A DNA stretch of 64,000 bases from Megasphaera vaginalis (ex Bordigoni et al. 2020) (GTDB lineage: Bacteria; Bacillota; Negativicutes; Veillonellales; Megasphaeraceae), in the NCBI RefSeq assembly GCF_900240295.1, contig NZ_OEQB01000002.1:282302-346301 (forward strand), in the 5' to 3' direction. The position numbers and the translations under genes were made by a program. The notes beneath the pieces were generated by a model. That model searched no databases and had not been told where the DNA came from. It worked only from the letters and a program-made list of their open reading frames with translations. Of this stretch, positions 53,879-62,890 are shown piece after piece; position 1 is the stretch's first letter; each line of letters starts with the position of its first letter.

Positions 53879-55159
53879 ATGAAGCGTATAGGGATTCTTT
53901 TAGGCGGACTGTATCTTTTCGGCTGCACGGCGGCTTGGGCCGGCGACGCCGTTCCGACAGTCGCTTCAACAAATGAAGCCGGTGTTGTTACGTCTGCAAA
54001 AACGGCAGTGCGTAAAAGCGGAGACCCTTCTGTGGAGGACGGTAAAGATACTTTCGCCCGTCAAAATACGGCGATTGGGGCGGACGAATTGCCGCAATTG
54101 CATGAGGAAACGGACTCGCAGCCGGGCGGTGTGCGTTTTCATTTTTCGCTGCCTTCGACTGTACAATCCGTTAATCGTGATGCTGTGCAACCCATCGCGA
54201 TTGCGCCTTTGACAGAAGCTGATTTCACTATTGGCAGCTTGCGCCGCGGCGATGAAGAGGCGAAGGTACTTTCCGTGTACGGGCGGCCTGACAAACGCAA
54301 GGTAACGGAACATTTCACTACGCTGGAGTATGATCGGCCGGACTTGGAGCTGCGCGTCGTTCTGCGCAATCCGCATTTGCCGGCAGTGCCCGGGCAGGAT
54401 GGAAAGATAAAGGGCGGCGGCGTGGAAGCGGTTTACCTGGCGAAGGGGCAAGATATCGCTGCAGGTCGCGGCATCTATTTGAAAAATGTGGCCGAACTGT
54501 TGGTGCGTGCTTACGGCGCGCCGGCAAAAATATTGCGCGATCCCGATGCCAATGTGTTCTACTTCCTTTATGAAGATCCCGGTGCAAGCGAAATCCTCGC
54601 TTTCGCCGTCGCCGATCGTAAGATCGAGCGGATTGCCATGATGGCGCCGCGGGCGCCGTATGCAGACGATTTACGCCGCCTTGATCCGATTCGGCGAGAC
54701 GAGAGAGACTTTACCTTGATGGGCGTTGTGCCGCGTACGGCCTTTGATCTTAACGCGTATTCGAAGTGGAAAAGCATGCTTAAGGGCAGCGGCGGGAATT
54801 TCTGGATATATGGCGATTATGGATTGGAGGCCGATCGTCTGGCCCGCGTCGATAAGGTATTCCTGATGACGAACAGCGCCTATACCGGTCGCGGCGCCTC
54901 TATCGGATACCATTTGTCGACGATTTTGGCGCTGTACGGCGAGCCGAGCAGGATCGAGTGGGGGCCTGACGGGGCGACCGGCGTCGACGGGTACTATTAT
55001 GACAGTCCCTACGATAAAGATGTATCGCTTCTCTTTGTTGTTCGCCACGACGGGCAGTATATTGACGATGTGATCCTGTTGACCGGCCCTGTTACGGATT
55101 TGCAGAGCGCGGCGGGGCGGTATGATCTGGCTGAGAAGAAGGGGGAGAAATTTAAGTAG
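53879..55159 (+). CDS. Secreted protein with three YG-P repeats, unknown
   Basis: A 426-residue protein; GAGGAGGTAAG precedes ATG 53879. Residues 1-21 form a signal peptide ending AWAG. A low-complexity region follows to about 110. Three similar segments then recur: EAKVLSVYGRPDKRK with LEYDRPDLELRV, ELLVRAYGAPAKIL with VFYFLYEDP, and TILALYGEPSRIEW with YYYDSPYDKDVSLLFVV. Each pairs a helix ending in YG-x-P with a beta strand, which recalls SmpA/BamE-like folds. No family is assigned with certainty. It lies 25 nt after the lysS terminator without a promoter of its own that I can see. Confidence 0.6.
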   Translation: MKRIGILLGGLYLFGCTAAWAGDAVPTVASTNEAGVVTSAKTAVRKSGDPSVEDGKDTFARQNTAIGADELPQLHEETDSQPGGVRFHFSLPSTVQSVNRDAVQPIAIAPLTEADFTIGSLRRGDEEAKVLSVYGRPDKRKVTEHFTTLEYDRPDLELRVVLRNPHLPAVPGQDGKIKGGGVEAVYLAKGQDIAAGRGIYLKNVAELLVRAYGAPAKILRDPDANVFYFLYEDPGASEILAFAVADRKIERIAMMAPRAPYADDLRRLDPIRRDERDFTLMGVVPRTAFDLNAYSKWKSMLKGSGGNFWIYGDYGLEADRLARVDKVFLMTNSAYTGRGASIGYHLSTILALYGEPSRIEWGPDGATGVDGYYYDSPYDKDVSLLFVVRHDGQYIDDVILLTGPVTDLQSAAGRYDLAEKKGEKFK

Positions 55160-55168
55160 ATAAATTCC

Positions 55169-55198
55169 TTTACTTATGTGACGACTTTCAAGTATAAT
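55169..55198 (+). promoter_or_regulatory. Candidate promoter of the BrxF-like gene
   Basis: TATAAT (55193-55198) with TTTACT (55169-55174) at an 18-nt spacer. Confidence 0.5.
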
Positions 55199-55236
55199 AA
55201 ATATATAAATAAAACTAGCAAATGAAGGTGATTTTC

Positions 55237-55701
55237 ATGGTTACAGATGCAGATGTGTTAAAACGATGGAAGTACATTGCCCAAGAAGAGGAGAAGTTGT
55301 TGATTCTTATTGGCGGTCCCGGATCGGGCAAAAGCAAATTAATCCGTGAACTGACCTATCAGGATGGCTGGAAAATCTGTGAAGCGAAAGAGTTGTTTGA
55401 TGATGAGTTTTTGGAAGTGCCTCGGGCCGATCGACCGGAAAAGGCTACAGAACTTATTTCTGCGGCTATACATCGGCTCAATGCACGCGTTGTTATGATT
55501 GACAATGTCAGTTTTCTCTTTGCTCCGATTCTCAATTTAAATCCGATTCATATGCTGAAAGAACTGAGCCGCGAATGTCCGATCATCGTCAGCTGGCGAG
55601 GGACCTTGGACGGCGATACGCTGTATTTTGAGCACAACGGTGATCCGAAGTACGCTAAGTTTAAAATCGAAAATCCCAATCATGTCATTTCGCTGGATTG
55701 A
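55237..55701 (+). CDS. BrxF-like P-loop ATPase (BREX type 3 family), orphan
   Basis: A 154-residue protein from ATG 55237, where AAGGTGA (55225-55231) gives correct spacing; ATG 55222 lies before that site and would add five residues. Walker A is GGPGSGKS at 26-33. A Walker B-like strand is RVVMIDNVSFLFAPIL. The C-terminal part ECPIIVSWRGTLDGDTLYFEHNGDPKYAKF matches the BrxF pattern of a late I-V-x-W-x-G and an E/H-x-G-x-P-x-Y motif, as I recall it. BrxF is a small ATPase of BREX type 3 phage defence, but no brxC, pglX, brxHII or pglZ gene is near. The gene stands alone with its own promoter and terminator. Confidence 0.65.
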   Translation: MVTDADVLKRWKYIAQEEEKLLILIGGPGSGKSKLIRELTYQDGWKICEAKELFDDEFLEVPRADRPEKATELISAAIHRLNARVVMIDNVSFLFAPILNLNPIHMLKELSRECPIIVSWRGTLDGDTLYFEHNGDPKYAKFKIENPNHVISLD

Positions 55702-55709
55702 TCTCTGAT

Positions 55710-55745
55710 AAAAAGACGCTGTTCGAAAGAATAGCGTCTTTTTTT
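55710..55745 (+). terminator. Terminator after the BrxF-like gene
   Basis: Arms of about 14 bases (55710-55723, 55730-55743, one G-U) and a T run reaching 55745. Confidence 0.85.
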
Positions 55746-55758
55746 CCGCATGTGGCTG

Positions 55759-55767
55759 TGCTATAAT
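55759..55767 (+). promoter_or_regulatory. Extended -10 promoter of uppP
   Basis: TGC precedes TATAAT (55762-55767); the -35 region is a T run, so the extended -10 probably carries the promoter. Confidence 0.55.
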
Positions 55768-55810
55768 CTACGCAGTACGTATTGTTTTTGACGTTTGGAG
55801 GAATGATTGC

Positions 55811-56641
55811 GTGAATGATTATATTATTGCCGTTATTTTAGGCATCGTAGAAGGGGTTACGGAGTACCTTCCTGTCTCCTCGACAGGACACATGATTCTT
55901 GTCGGCGATTGGCTCGGCTTTACCGGGGTGCGTGCCGGCGTATTTGAGGTCTTTATTCAGCTGGGAGCGATTCTTTCCGTATTGCTCATCTATAAAGACA
56001 AGTTTTTATATATGCTGCAGCAATACCGCTGTTGGCATCTCTTGTCTCCGGTCAATTGGCGGCGCCGCGATACGGGGCTGACATTGGCTCATGTCGCGGC
56101 TGGAATTGTGCCGGTTATGATTATCGGCTTTTTTGCTCACCATGCGATTAAAACGTATCTTTTTTCTGCCGGGACAGTGATTATTGGCCTGATTATCGGC
56201 GGTCTTTTTATGTTGGCAGCTGAAAAATCCCGTGTCCGCACTGTTTGTGATGATGTTAACGAACTGACGGTTATCCAGTCTTTTTTTGTCGGCGCTTTCC
56301 AGATTTTGGCTCTCTGGCCGGGGTTTTCACGTTCCGGCTCGACGATAGCCGGCGGGTTGTTTTTAGGGCTCAGCCGCAAGGCGGCAGCGGATTTTTCTTT
56401 TATCATTGCCGTGCCGGTCATGATGATTGCTTGTTTTTACGACTTGCTGAAAAGCCTTGCCGACTTGAACGGCAATGACATGATCATGATCCTTATCGGC
56501 TTTATTGTCGCTTTTGTCGTGGCCTATATTTCGGTACTCTGGTTCCTGAAGTTCCTGAATAAATCGACGTTGGCTTCGTTTGCTTACTACCGCTTCGTGG
56601 TCGCACTGGTCGCGTTTATCCATTTCTTTGTCATTTCATAA
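55811..56641 (+). CDS. uppP: Undecaprenyl-diphosphate phosphatase (BacA/UppP)
   Basis: A 276-residue membrane enzyme recycling the lipid carrier of peptidoglycan synthesis; it gives bacitracin tolerance. Catalytic motifs are EGVTEYLPVSSTGHMIL near the N-terminus and PGFSRSGSTIAGGLFLG in the middle. The start is GTG 55811 with GGAGG at 55797-55801; the ATG at 55803 is followed by a stop in its frame. Single-gene transcript. Confidence 0.96.
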   Translation: MNDYIIAVILGIVEGVTEYLPVSSTGHMILVGDWLGFTGVRAGVFEVFIQLGAILSVLLIYKDKFLYMLQQYRCWHLLSPVNWRRRDTGLTLAHVAAGIVPVMIIGFFAHHAIKTYLFSAGTVIIGLIIGGLFMLAAEKSRVRTVCDDVNELTVIQSFFVGAFQILALWPGFSRSGSTIAGGLFLGLSRKAAADFSFIIAVPVMMIACFYDLLKSLADLNGNDMIMILIGFIVAFVVAYISVLWFLKFLNKSTLASFAYYRFVVALVAFIHFFVIS

Positions 56642-56644
56642 AGG

Positions 56645-56683
56645 AAAAACCGTTTCGCCTTCTCGCGGCGAAACGGTTTTTTT
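56645..56683 (+). terminator. Terminator after uppP
   Basis: Perfect 15-base arms (56645-56659, 56667-56681) with a 7-nt loop, Ts continuing to 56683. Confidence 0.9.
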
Positions 56684-56829
56684 ATATTCCTATGGCATTT
56701 TATCAATAGCGAGAAGAATTCATGAAATCCTTTTAGTCAGGTAAAAGGACGAGGAAGCGGCAAGGCGTTGTTTTTGTAATGCCGTCTTTCGACTGTTCTT
56801 CTTTAGTGAAGGAAAGAAAGCATCACTGC

Positions 56830-57300
56830 CTATTCATAGGACTCCGATACGGCTAAAAACGCTTGCCGTATTTCCGCAATAGCCGGCGTCATGTCTTCGT
56901 TTTCCGGGAAATCACTGCACAGGCTATACATAAAATTGGCAAACAACAGGTTGACGCCTTCCGTATACAATAGATAATAATAAAATATCTCGTTGTTTTC
57001 CGTCGGCAAGAGCGGTACCAATTTGTCATTGGCTTTGAAGGCTGCTTTGTAAAAACGGAGAATATCTTCTTTGATTCTGCATAAATTTACTGCTTTTTGG
57101 TCGTAATCCTCTTGTAAGGCCATGCCGAAATCGGAGAGCGTTTTGGGTACCTTACTCAGTTCCTCCGGCGCCGGTATTTCTGCGTGTTCCAGCATGTGCA
57201 GCAGCGTGTGCAGGGCCGTAATGATAGATTCGCAGAAAAAATTGAACGTAAATAATCCGCGTGTGCCCGCGATCGTTTGTGATTCATACTTTTTTTCCAT
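56830..57300 (-). CDS. Small helical protein, unknown
   Basis: A 156-residue minus-strand gene; ATG at 57300 has AAGGAGA upstream, and a minus-strand TACAAT at 57341-57336 is a possible -10. The sequence is predicted mostly helical, with alternating hydrophobic heptads (ESIITALHTLLHMLEHAEIPAPEEL, IFYYYLLYTEGVNLLFANFMYSL) but no certain membrane segment. No Cys cluster or known motif is seen. It lies alone between uppP and the DUF805 gene, transcribed against both. No function can be given. Confidence 0.65.
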   Translation of the reverse strand: MEKKYESQTIAGTRGLFTFNFFCESIITALHTLLHMLEHAEIPAPEELSKVPKTLSDFGMALQEDYDQKAVNLCRIKEDILRFYKAAFKANDKLVPLLPTENNEIFYYYLLYTEGVNLLFANFMYSLCSDFPENEDMTPAIAEIRQAFLAVSESYE

Positions 57301-57360
57301 GAGAGCATCTCCTTGCGTAGTCGTAATTCATGCTTATTGTACCACAGTTATGAAAAAAAT

Positions 57361-57389
57361 TTGAGTCCGAAAGCAGAATGTGATACCAT
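57361..57389 (+). promoter_or_regulatory. Candidate promoter of the DUF805-ecf-truA operon
   Basis: TTGAGT (57361-57366), 17-nt spacer, TACCAT (57384-57389). Confidence 0.45.
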
Positions 57390-57438
57390 AGGAAAGAAAG
57401 CCTGATGCGCTTGATGTAATTGACCTTGGGAGGCGGAC

Positions 57439-57981
57439 ATGAATCAGCCAAAAAAGATAAAGCTACAAAAACGCACTCGCTCTGCGGCGCGTATCCATAA
57501 AGGGTTATCAATGCCTGTCGGTTCAGCCGATGAAGACAGCATCATCAGTTTTCGTGATTTTGGAGAGTTAAAGGAAAAGTATTTTCGTTTTTCCGGCACC
57601 TTACAGCGGCAGCCCTTTGTTTTGCGAACTCTTGTCCTGATGTTCGGGCAAGCTTTTTTTTCGCTGATTCTGTACAGTAGGCTGGTAGAGGCGTTGCTCA
57701 TCGGCAGAATCGATTTGGCGCTGCTCTTTGCGGTCATCTTTTTGGCGTTGACCGTTCCCGTCGTTTGGGCGCAGATCTCTGTCGGCAGTCGTCGCCTGCG
57801 GGATATGGGACGAAGCGGCTGGTTGTTCGCCGTTCCCTTTTCCAGCTATTCTTGCTGCTATATTTTGCCTGTTCTCGGGGCTGCGGCATACTGGCAATTC
57901 ACGGCGGCGGCCACTGTCGTTTTGTATTTTCTCCTGGCCCTGGTCAAGGGAACGGCTGCGGCCGAACCGCGCCGGCGTTAG
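57439..57981 (+). CDS. DUF805 membrane protein
   Basis: A 180-residue protein; GGGAGG precedes ATG 57439. A charged N-terminus of about 45 residues, not usual for the family, leads to YFRFSGTLQRQPFVLRTLVLMF, the DUF805 opening (F-x-G-x-x-x-R). The conserved SVGSRRLRDMGRSGW block stands before the last two of four helices. Function of DUF805 is unknown. It is 15 nt before ecfA1 and probably heads that operon. Confidence 0.82.
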   Translation: MNQPKKIKLQKRTRSAARIHKGLSMPVGSADEDSIISFRDFGELKEKYFRFSGTLQRQPFVLRTLVLMFGQAFFSLILYSRLVEALLIGRIDLALLFAVIFLALTVPVVWAQISVGSRRLRDMGRSGWLFAVPFSSYSCCYILPVLGAAAYWQFTAAATVVLYFLLALVKGTAAAEPRRR

Positions 57982-57996
57982 AGCGGAGGCAATCGG

Positions 57997-58866
57997 ATGA
58001 ACGTGAGCACAGAGGAGTCGCGTACGATGAGTATACCTATGTTGAAGGCGGATCACTTGAGTCATTCCTATACGGATGAAGCGGGGCGCACGGTTTACGC
58101 TGTCAAAGACGTATCTTTTTCCATTGATGAAGGAGAATTTGTTGCGATTATCGGAACCAACGGGTCGGGAAAATCGACGTTGGCCAAGCATTTTAACGCG
58201 TTGTTACGGCCAACGGAAGGCAGTTGTGAAGTTTGTGGCATGCAGACGGCGCAAGAAGAAAATTTATGGAATATCAGGCAGCATGTCGGGATGGTTTTTC
58301 AGAACCCGGATAATCAAATCGTGGCAGCTGTCGTTGAAGAAGATGTCGCATTCGGTCCGGAAAATCTCGGCGTTCCCTCTGCCGAAATAAAAGAACGGGT
58401 GCGGACTGCTTTGGAACGGGTGCAGATGACACAGTATGCCAAGCATGGCCCCCATCTGTTGAGCGGCGGCCAAAAGCAGCGTATCGCCATTGCCGGAATC
58501 CTGGCCATGCAGTCCCGCTGCATCGTCCTTGACGAGCCGACGGCAATGCTTGATCCGAAGGGGCGGCGCGAGGTCATGGATACGCTTTTACAGCTGCACG
58601 ATGAAGGCATTACCATCGTTCTGATCACGCACTTCATGGAAGAAGCGGTTCGAGCCGACCGCGTTCTCGTCATGAATCAAGGCGAGCTTGTCTTGGAAGG
58701 AACGCCGCGCGACGTTTTTACGCATGTCCGTAAACTGCAGACGATGGGGCTTGACGTGCCCGTTGCCGCTGAGTTGGCGGCGCTTCTGCGAGAAAAAGGC
58801 GTTGCCGTAAGCGGCCAGATCATCACAAAGGAAGAGTTGGGAGATTCTTTATGTCCATTGTTTTAA
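57997..58866 (+). CDS. ecfA1: Energy-coupling factor transporter ATPase 1
   Basis: A 289-residue ABC ATPase with Walker [11 protein letters not shown] loop [15 protein letters not shown], signature LLSGGQKQR and Walker [18 protein letters not shown] precedes ATG 57997; about 13 extra residues stand before the usual domain start. It pairs with EcfA2 and EcfT to drive several vitamin-binding S components. The next gene overlaps it by 16 nt. Confidence 0.95.
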   Translation: MNVSTEESRTMSIPMLKADHLSHSYTDEAGRTVYAVKDVSFSIDEGEFVAIIGTNGSGKSTLAKHFNALLRPTEGSCEVCGMQTAQEENLWNIRQHVGMVFQNPDNQIVAAVVEEDVAFGPENLGVPSAEIKERVRTALERVQMTQYAKHGPHLLSGGQKQRIAIAGILAMQSRCIVLDEPTAMLDPKGRREVMDTLLQLHDEGITIVLITHFMEEAVRADRVLVMNQGELVLEGTPRDVFTHVRKLQTMGLDVPVAAELAALLREKGVAVSGQIITKEELGDSLCPLF

Positions 58867-59720
58867 CGGGAGTACGGCATACGTACGGTGTGGGAACGCC
58901 TTTTGAAAAAACGGCGCTCCATCATATAGACTTGGAAATTCATGCCGGTGAGTTTGTCGGAATTATCGGGCATACCGGTTCCGGAAAGTCGACGCTGGTC
59001 CAGATTTTAAACGGCTTGTTGCAGCCGACGGAAGGAACGGTTACTGTCGACGGCATCAATATCGGTAAAAAGGATAAGGAGGCTATGACGATGCGGCATA
59101 CGGTCGGCATGGTTTTCCAATACCCGGAATATCAATTATTTGAAGAAACGATTGCAAAAGATATCGCCTTCGGTCCCCGTAATTTCGGACTCAATGAAGA
59201 AGCTGTCGAGGAACGTGTCAAGGAAGCGATGGAGTTTGTCGGTCTCGATTATGAAACTTACGCGGCTCGGTCGCCGTTTCGGCTGAGTGGCGGTCAGATG
59301 CGGCGCGTGGCTATTGCCGGCGTCATTGCCATTCATCCCGCCTATTTGATTCTCGATGAACCGTCTGCCGGTCTGGATCCGGCCGGCAGACGCGAGATAT
59401 TTTCGGAAATATTGCGTTGGCACCGTGAAAAAGGCATTACGGTTATCCTCGTTTCCCATAATATGGAAGATATTGCACAGATGGCTGACCGACTTATTGT
59501 TCTTGACGGCGGTAATATTGTTTTGGACGGTGAGCCGCTGCGGATCTTTTCTGAAGAGGAAGCGATACTCCGCAAAGCAGGTGTTGCCGTTCCGCCTGTT
59601 ACGGATGTATTGCGTTATCTGCACGGACGCGGTCTGCCGGTACAGGAGCGCGTGAAAACCGTAGCAGAAGGCGCGGAGTCCATTTATGCGTCGCTGAAAG
59701 GGGCAGAGCATGCTCACTGA
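58851..59720 (+). CDS. ecfA2: Energy-coupling factor transporter ATPase 2
   Basis: A 289-residue ABC ATPase: Walker [11 protein letters not shown] loop [15 protein letters not shown], signature RLSGGQMRR, Walker [12 protein letters not shown]. The YPEYQLFE form of the Q loop distinguishes EcfA2 from EcfA1 (NPDNQ). It begins inside the end of ecfA1 and its own end overlaps ecfT by 11 nt, so the three are translated together. Confidence 0.95.
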   Translation: MSIVLTGVRHTYGVGTPFEKTALHHIDLEIHAGEFVGIIGHTGSGKSTLVQILNGLLQPTEGTVTVDGINIGKKDKEAMTMRHTVGMVFQYPEYQLFEETIAKDIAFGPRNFGLNEEAVEERVKEAMEFVGLDYETYAARSPFRLSGGQMRRVAIAGVIAIHPAYLILDEPSAGLDPAGRREIFSEILRWHREKGITVILVSHNMEDIAQMADRLIVLDGGNIVLDGEPLRIFSEEEAILRKAGVAVPPVTDVLRYLHGRGLPVQERVKTVAEGAESIYASLKGAEHAH

Positions 59721-60510
59721 TATTACGTTAGGTCAATATTTCCCGGGAGTTTCGTTTATTCACAAACTTGACCCGCGCGTTAAAATCGTTTGTACGTTGA
59801 TTTTTATTGTTGCCATTTTCTTTGCCGATTCCCTTGTCTCTTACGGTATTGTGACGGCTTTCGTAGTTACTTGTTTTTTGACGGCAAAATTGCCGCCGCG
59901 GTTGATTGTCAAATCGATCAAGCCCCTTTGGGTTATTGTCGCTTTTACGCTGGGTATCCATTTATTCACGACACCGGGGGAAGCGATCTGGCAATACGGC
60001 ATTTTCCACATTACGCGCGAAGGCATCGCGCAAGGGGCGCTGATGACGGCAAGGCTGGTCTACTTGATCGTTTTTTCTTCTTTGTTGACCTATACGACTT
60101 CGCCGATCGTTTTGACCGACGGTATCGAACATTTGCTGAATCCATTTCGGCGCTTCGGCGTTCCTGCCCACGAACTGGCGATGATGATGACGATTGCGAT
60201 GCGGTTTATTCCGACGCTGTTGGAGGAAACGGATCGAATCATGAAAGCCCAGACGGCGAGGGGTGCGAATTTTACGAGCGGCAGCTTGTGGCAGCGCGGC
60301 AAAAATATGATTCCTTTATTGGTTCCGCTTTTTGTCAGCGCTTTTCGCCGCGCCGACGATCTGGCGACGGCGATGGAGTCGCGGTGTTATCGCGGCGGTG
60401 AAGGCCGGACGAGAATGACGGAGCTGGTGTATACGTATCGGGATTATGTCGCTGTTTTCGCCGTTCTCGGCGTCACTGTCGTTTTGGCGGTATTGCGGTG
60501 GGGCATATGA
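59710..60510 (+). CDS. ecfT: Energy-coupling factor transporter transmembrane protein
   Basis: A 266-residue membrane subunit with four to six helices. The two coupling-helix motifs that contact the ATPases are AQTARGANFTSG and MESRCYRGGEGRTRM. It should serve BioY (49.3 kb) and other S subunits encoded elsewhere. The end overlaps truA by 4 nt (ATGA). The order ecfA1-ecfA2-ecfT-truA is conserved in Firmicutes. Confidence 0.95.
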   Translation: MLTDITLGQYFPGVSFIHKLDPRVKIVCTLIFIVAIFFADSLVSYGIVTAFVVTCFLTAKLPPRLIVKSIKPLWVIVAFTLGIHLFTTPGEAIWQYGIFHITREGIAQGALMTARLVYLIVFSSLLTYTTSPIVLTDGIEHLLNPFRRFGVPAHELAMMMTIAMRFIPTLLEETDRIMKAQTARGANFTSGSLWQRGKNMIPLLVPLFVSAFRRADDLATAMESRCYRGGEGRTRMTELVYTYRDYVAVFAVLGVTVVLAVLRWGI

Positions 60511-61295
60511 AAAAGAATATCTGTCTAGTCGTTGCGTATGACGGTACTGACTTTTACGGCTTCCAACGGCAGTCCAAAGCTCCTTCGGTGCAGCAGTGCC
60601 TGGAAGAAGCGTTGGCAACTATTTACCGGACGCAGATCACTGTTTATGGAGCGGCCAGAACCGATGCCGGTGTTCATGCCCGCGGTCAAGTTGTCAATTT
60701 TTACGGCGCCGGCACGATTCCTACGGAAAAACTTCCTTACGCGATGAAAGGCTGCCTGCCGCGTACGATCGCCGTACTTTCAGCACGGGAAATGACCGAT
60801 GCTTTCAGCGTTCGCCATGACAATAAAGGAAAGCATTATCGATACATCATCAATAACGGCAGGATCCACGATCCGTTTTTACTGCGGTACAGTTGGTTCA
60901 TTCGCAGGAAACTGGACTTGCAGGCAATGCGGGAAGGCGCTTCGCTGCTCTTGGGAAAACATGATTTTTCGGCATTTGAAGGCGCCAATACAACGCCGAT
61001 GAACCCGGTAAAAACACTATATTCTCTGACTGTTGAACCAATATCGGCCGGTATCTGCATTGATGTTGTCGGTGACGGCTTTTTATATCATATGGTACGG
61101 AATATTGCCGGCGGTCTCGTCGATGTCGGCCTGGGCAGATTTTCCCAAACTGATCTTTCCGCTATTCTTGCAGGCAAAGATCGGACCCGTTTGGGTGCGA
61201 CGGCGCCGGCACAAGGGCTTACGTTGGAAGAGGTTTTTTATTCAGAAGAGCGCCTGAACGAAAAAATCGCTCAGCTCCGGCCCCACCGCTGTTAA
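60507..61295 (+). CDS. truA: tRNA pseudouridine(38-40) synthase
   Basis: A 262-residue enzyme; ATG 60507 lies in an ATGA overlap with ecfT, with GGTGGGG upstream. The catalytic aspartate is in GAARTDAGVHARGQVVNF. KGKHYRYIINNG and FLYHMVRNIAGGLVDVGLGR are further TruA blocks. No terminator is evident after its stop. Confidence 0.96.
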   Translation: MKKNICLVVAYDGTDFYGFQRQSKAPSVQQCLEEALATIYRTQITVYGAARTDAGVHARGQVVNFYGAGTIPTEKLPYAMKGCLPRTIAVLSAREMTDAFSVRHDNKGKHYRYIINNGRIHDPFLLRYSWFIRRKLDLQAMREGASLLLGKHDFSAFEGANTTPMNPVKTLYSLTVEPISAGICIDVVGDGFLYHMVRNIAGGLVDVGLGRFSQTDLSAILAGKDRTRLGATAPAQGLTLEEVFYSEERLNEKIAQLRPHRC

Positions 61296-61367
61296 GGGCA
61301 TTATCGCTGCACAGCGTTTGACATGTCGGCATGCGATGTAAGCTTTTCTGCGTACAAAAAAATATGG

Positions 61368-61373
61368 TATAAT
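61368..61373 (+). promoter_or_regulatory. Extended -10 promoter of the TVP38-like gene
   Basis: TATAAT preceded by TGG; the -35 (TTTCTG, 61345-61350, 17-nt spacer) is weak. The leader is about 105 nt and contains a CTGTCT/AGACAG hairpin (near 61390-61412). Confidence 0.5.
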
Positions 61374-61483
61374 AAAATTTACATGATATACTGTCTTTCG
61401 CAACATGAGACAGCATGTGCGAATTAACCGGCACATTACTATTTTGACTGCTCCGGCAGTCGCTAAAAGGAAAGATACCGTTT

Positions 61484-62155
61484 ATGACAGATAAAACCTT
61501 GGGCTGGATGCTGCGACTTGTCGGCCTTTTAGCTATCATTGCCGTTTTCTGGGGAATCCAGCTGATCTTGCCCGATTTCTATACGACTATGTGGCAACTC
61601 CTGATCGACGGAGATTTGGAAGGGCTGACGGCATATATCTCGTCTTTTGGCTATGAGGCGATACTGATCAGCATATTCATGATCGCTTTTATCAATGCCA
61701 TCGGACTTCCGTCGATTCCGTTCCTTACTGTAAACGGCGTAATCTTCGGATTGATACCGGGTATCGTCATTTCTTGGATCGGAGAAGTCCTTGGCATTGA
61801 GATCAGTTTTCGCCTGACGCGAAAACTGCTGCGAAAACAGGCGCAAAAAGTGATTCAACGGAGCAATATGCTGGAAAAGCTGGATTCGTACAGCTGTGTC
61901 AAGACGATCATGGCCGGGCGGGCTATACCGTATTCTCCGAATGTCGTCGTTACGGCGCTCAGTTCATTAAGCCATATATCTTATAAAGATCATTTTGTAG
62001 CCAATCTGTTCGGAAAAATCCCTGCCGTTATCATTGAAGTGTGGTTCGGACATGACCTGTTACTGATTCGTGAACATTGGGGACGATTGCTGGTACTGAC
62101 ATTTGTCGTTATTGCCGTTTACGCATTCCTCTGGTGGCGGCGTAAACATCAGTAA
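61484..62155 (+). CDS. TVP38/TMEM64 family (VTT domain) membrane protein
   Basis: A 223-residue membrane protein. Helices at about 10-28 and 58-80 precede the SNARE-associated (VTT) core: LPSIPFLTVNGVIFGLIPGIVISWIGEVLGIEISFRLTR, with the conserved G-x-x-x-G-x-x-F-G-like turn. The GRAIPYSPNVVVTALSSLSHISYKDHFVANLFGKIPAVIIE stretch is the second family block. VTT proteins include lipid scramblases and DedA-type transporters; the substrate here is unknown. AAAGGAAAG precedes ATG 61484. Confidence 0.88.
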   Translation: MTDKTLGWMLRLVGLLAIIAVFWGIQLILPDFYTTMWQLLIDGDLEGLTAYISSFGYEAILISIFMIAFINAIGLPSIPFLTVNGVIFGLIPGIVISWIGEVLGIEISFRLTRKLLRKQAQKVIQRSNMLEKLDSYSCVKTIMAGRAIPYSPNVVVTALSSLSHISYKDHFVANLFGKIPAVIIEVWFGHDLLLIREHWGRLLVLTFVVIAVYAFLWWRRKHQ

Positions 62156-62180
62156 AAATAAGTGCTGCAGAGAGCAGCAA

Positions 62181-62227
62181 TAAACCATCAAAAAAGACCT
62201 CTGCAGAGGTCTTTTTTTGATGGTTTA
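62181..62227. terminator. Bidirectional terminator between TVP38-like and rubrerythrin genes
   Basis: Arms 62181-62200 and 62207-62227 pair with one bulged T; A and T tracts outside the GC core give T runs on both strands. Confidence 0.9.
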
Positions 62228-62257
62228 TTTAACTGGATGGATAAATGCCCGGGATTT

Positions 62258-62806
62258 TTATTTCTGGAAATAGCGGGCGAGCAAACCGTCAAATACGCGG
62301 CCGTGACGAGCTTCGTCTTTTGCCATTTCGTGTACCGTATCGTGGATCGCGTCAAGATTTAACTGTTTTGCCAGTGTGGCGATTTCTTTCTTGCCTGCAC
62401 AAGCGCCTTGTTCGGCGGCTGCACGCATTTCGAGATTTGTCTTGGTATCGTCTGTAACGACTTCGCCGAGAAGTTCAGCAAATTTTGCGGCGTGTTCGGC
62501 TTCTTCAAAGGCGATACGCTTGTAAGCTTCCGCGACTTCCGGGTAACCCTGGCGATCGGCAACACGACTCATGGCAAGATACATGCCGACTTCGGAGCAT
62601 TCGCCTGTGAAGTTCATGCGGAGACCTTCGATGATGCGTTCATCAACGCCTTTGGCAACGCCGACGCGATGTTCGTCGGCATATTCTTTTACGCCTTCCT
62701 GCAGTTCCGTAAATTTGGAAGCGGGAGCGCCGCATTGCGGACACTTTTCAGGGGCGGCATCGCCTTCGAATACGTAACCGCAGATACCACAAACAAATTT
62801 TTTCAT
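62258..62806 (-). CDS. Reverse rubrerythrin (rubredoxin domain first)
   Basis: A 182-residue peroxide-scavenging protein; ATG at 62806 has AGGAGG about 10 nt upstream. The rubredoxin domain is N-terminal ([21 protein letters not shown]), the reverse of classical rubrerythrin. The ferritin-like di-iron domain follows with Glu/His ligands in [26 protein letters not shown] and [15 protein letters not shown]. Such proteins reduce H2O2 with electrons from NADH via rubredoxin-type partners. It is transcribed alone from a promoter that carries a Fur/PerR-like site. Confidence 0.94.
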   Translation of the reverse strand: MKKFVCGICGYVFEGDAAPEKCPQCGAPASKFTELQEGVKEYADEHRVGVAKGVDERIIEGLRMNFTGECSEVGMYLAMSRVADRQGYPEVAEAYKRIAFEEAEHAAKFAELLGEVVTDDTKTNLEMRAAAEQGACAGKKEIATLAKQLNLDAIHDTVHEMAKDEARHGRVFDGLLARYFQK

Positions 62807-62867
62807 AATGAAACAACCTCCTTGAATTTGCAATTTTAATGATAGTAATTATTATTTTTTACTAATA

Positions 62868-62886
62868 AATAATGATTATCTACTAA
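62868..62886 (-). promoter_or_regulatory. Fur/PerR-like operator at the rubrerythrin start site
   Basis: AATAATGATTATCTACTAA shares twelve consecutive bases with the 19-bp Fur consensus (ATAATGATTATC). It covers the expected transcription start of the minus-strand promoter. A second AT-rich, looser copy (TAATGATAGTAATTATTA) lies at about 62838-62855. Confidence 0.55.
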
Positions 62887-62890
62887 CAAA

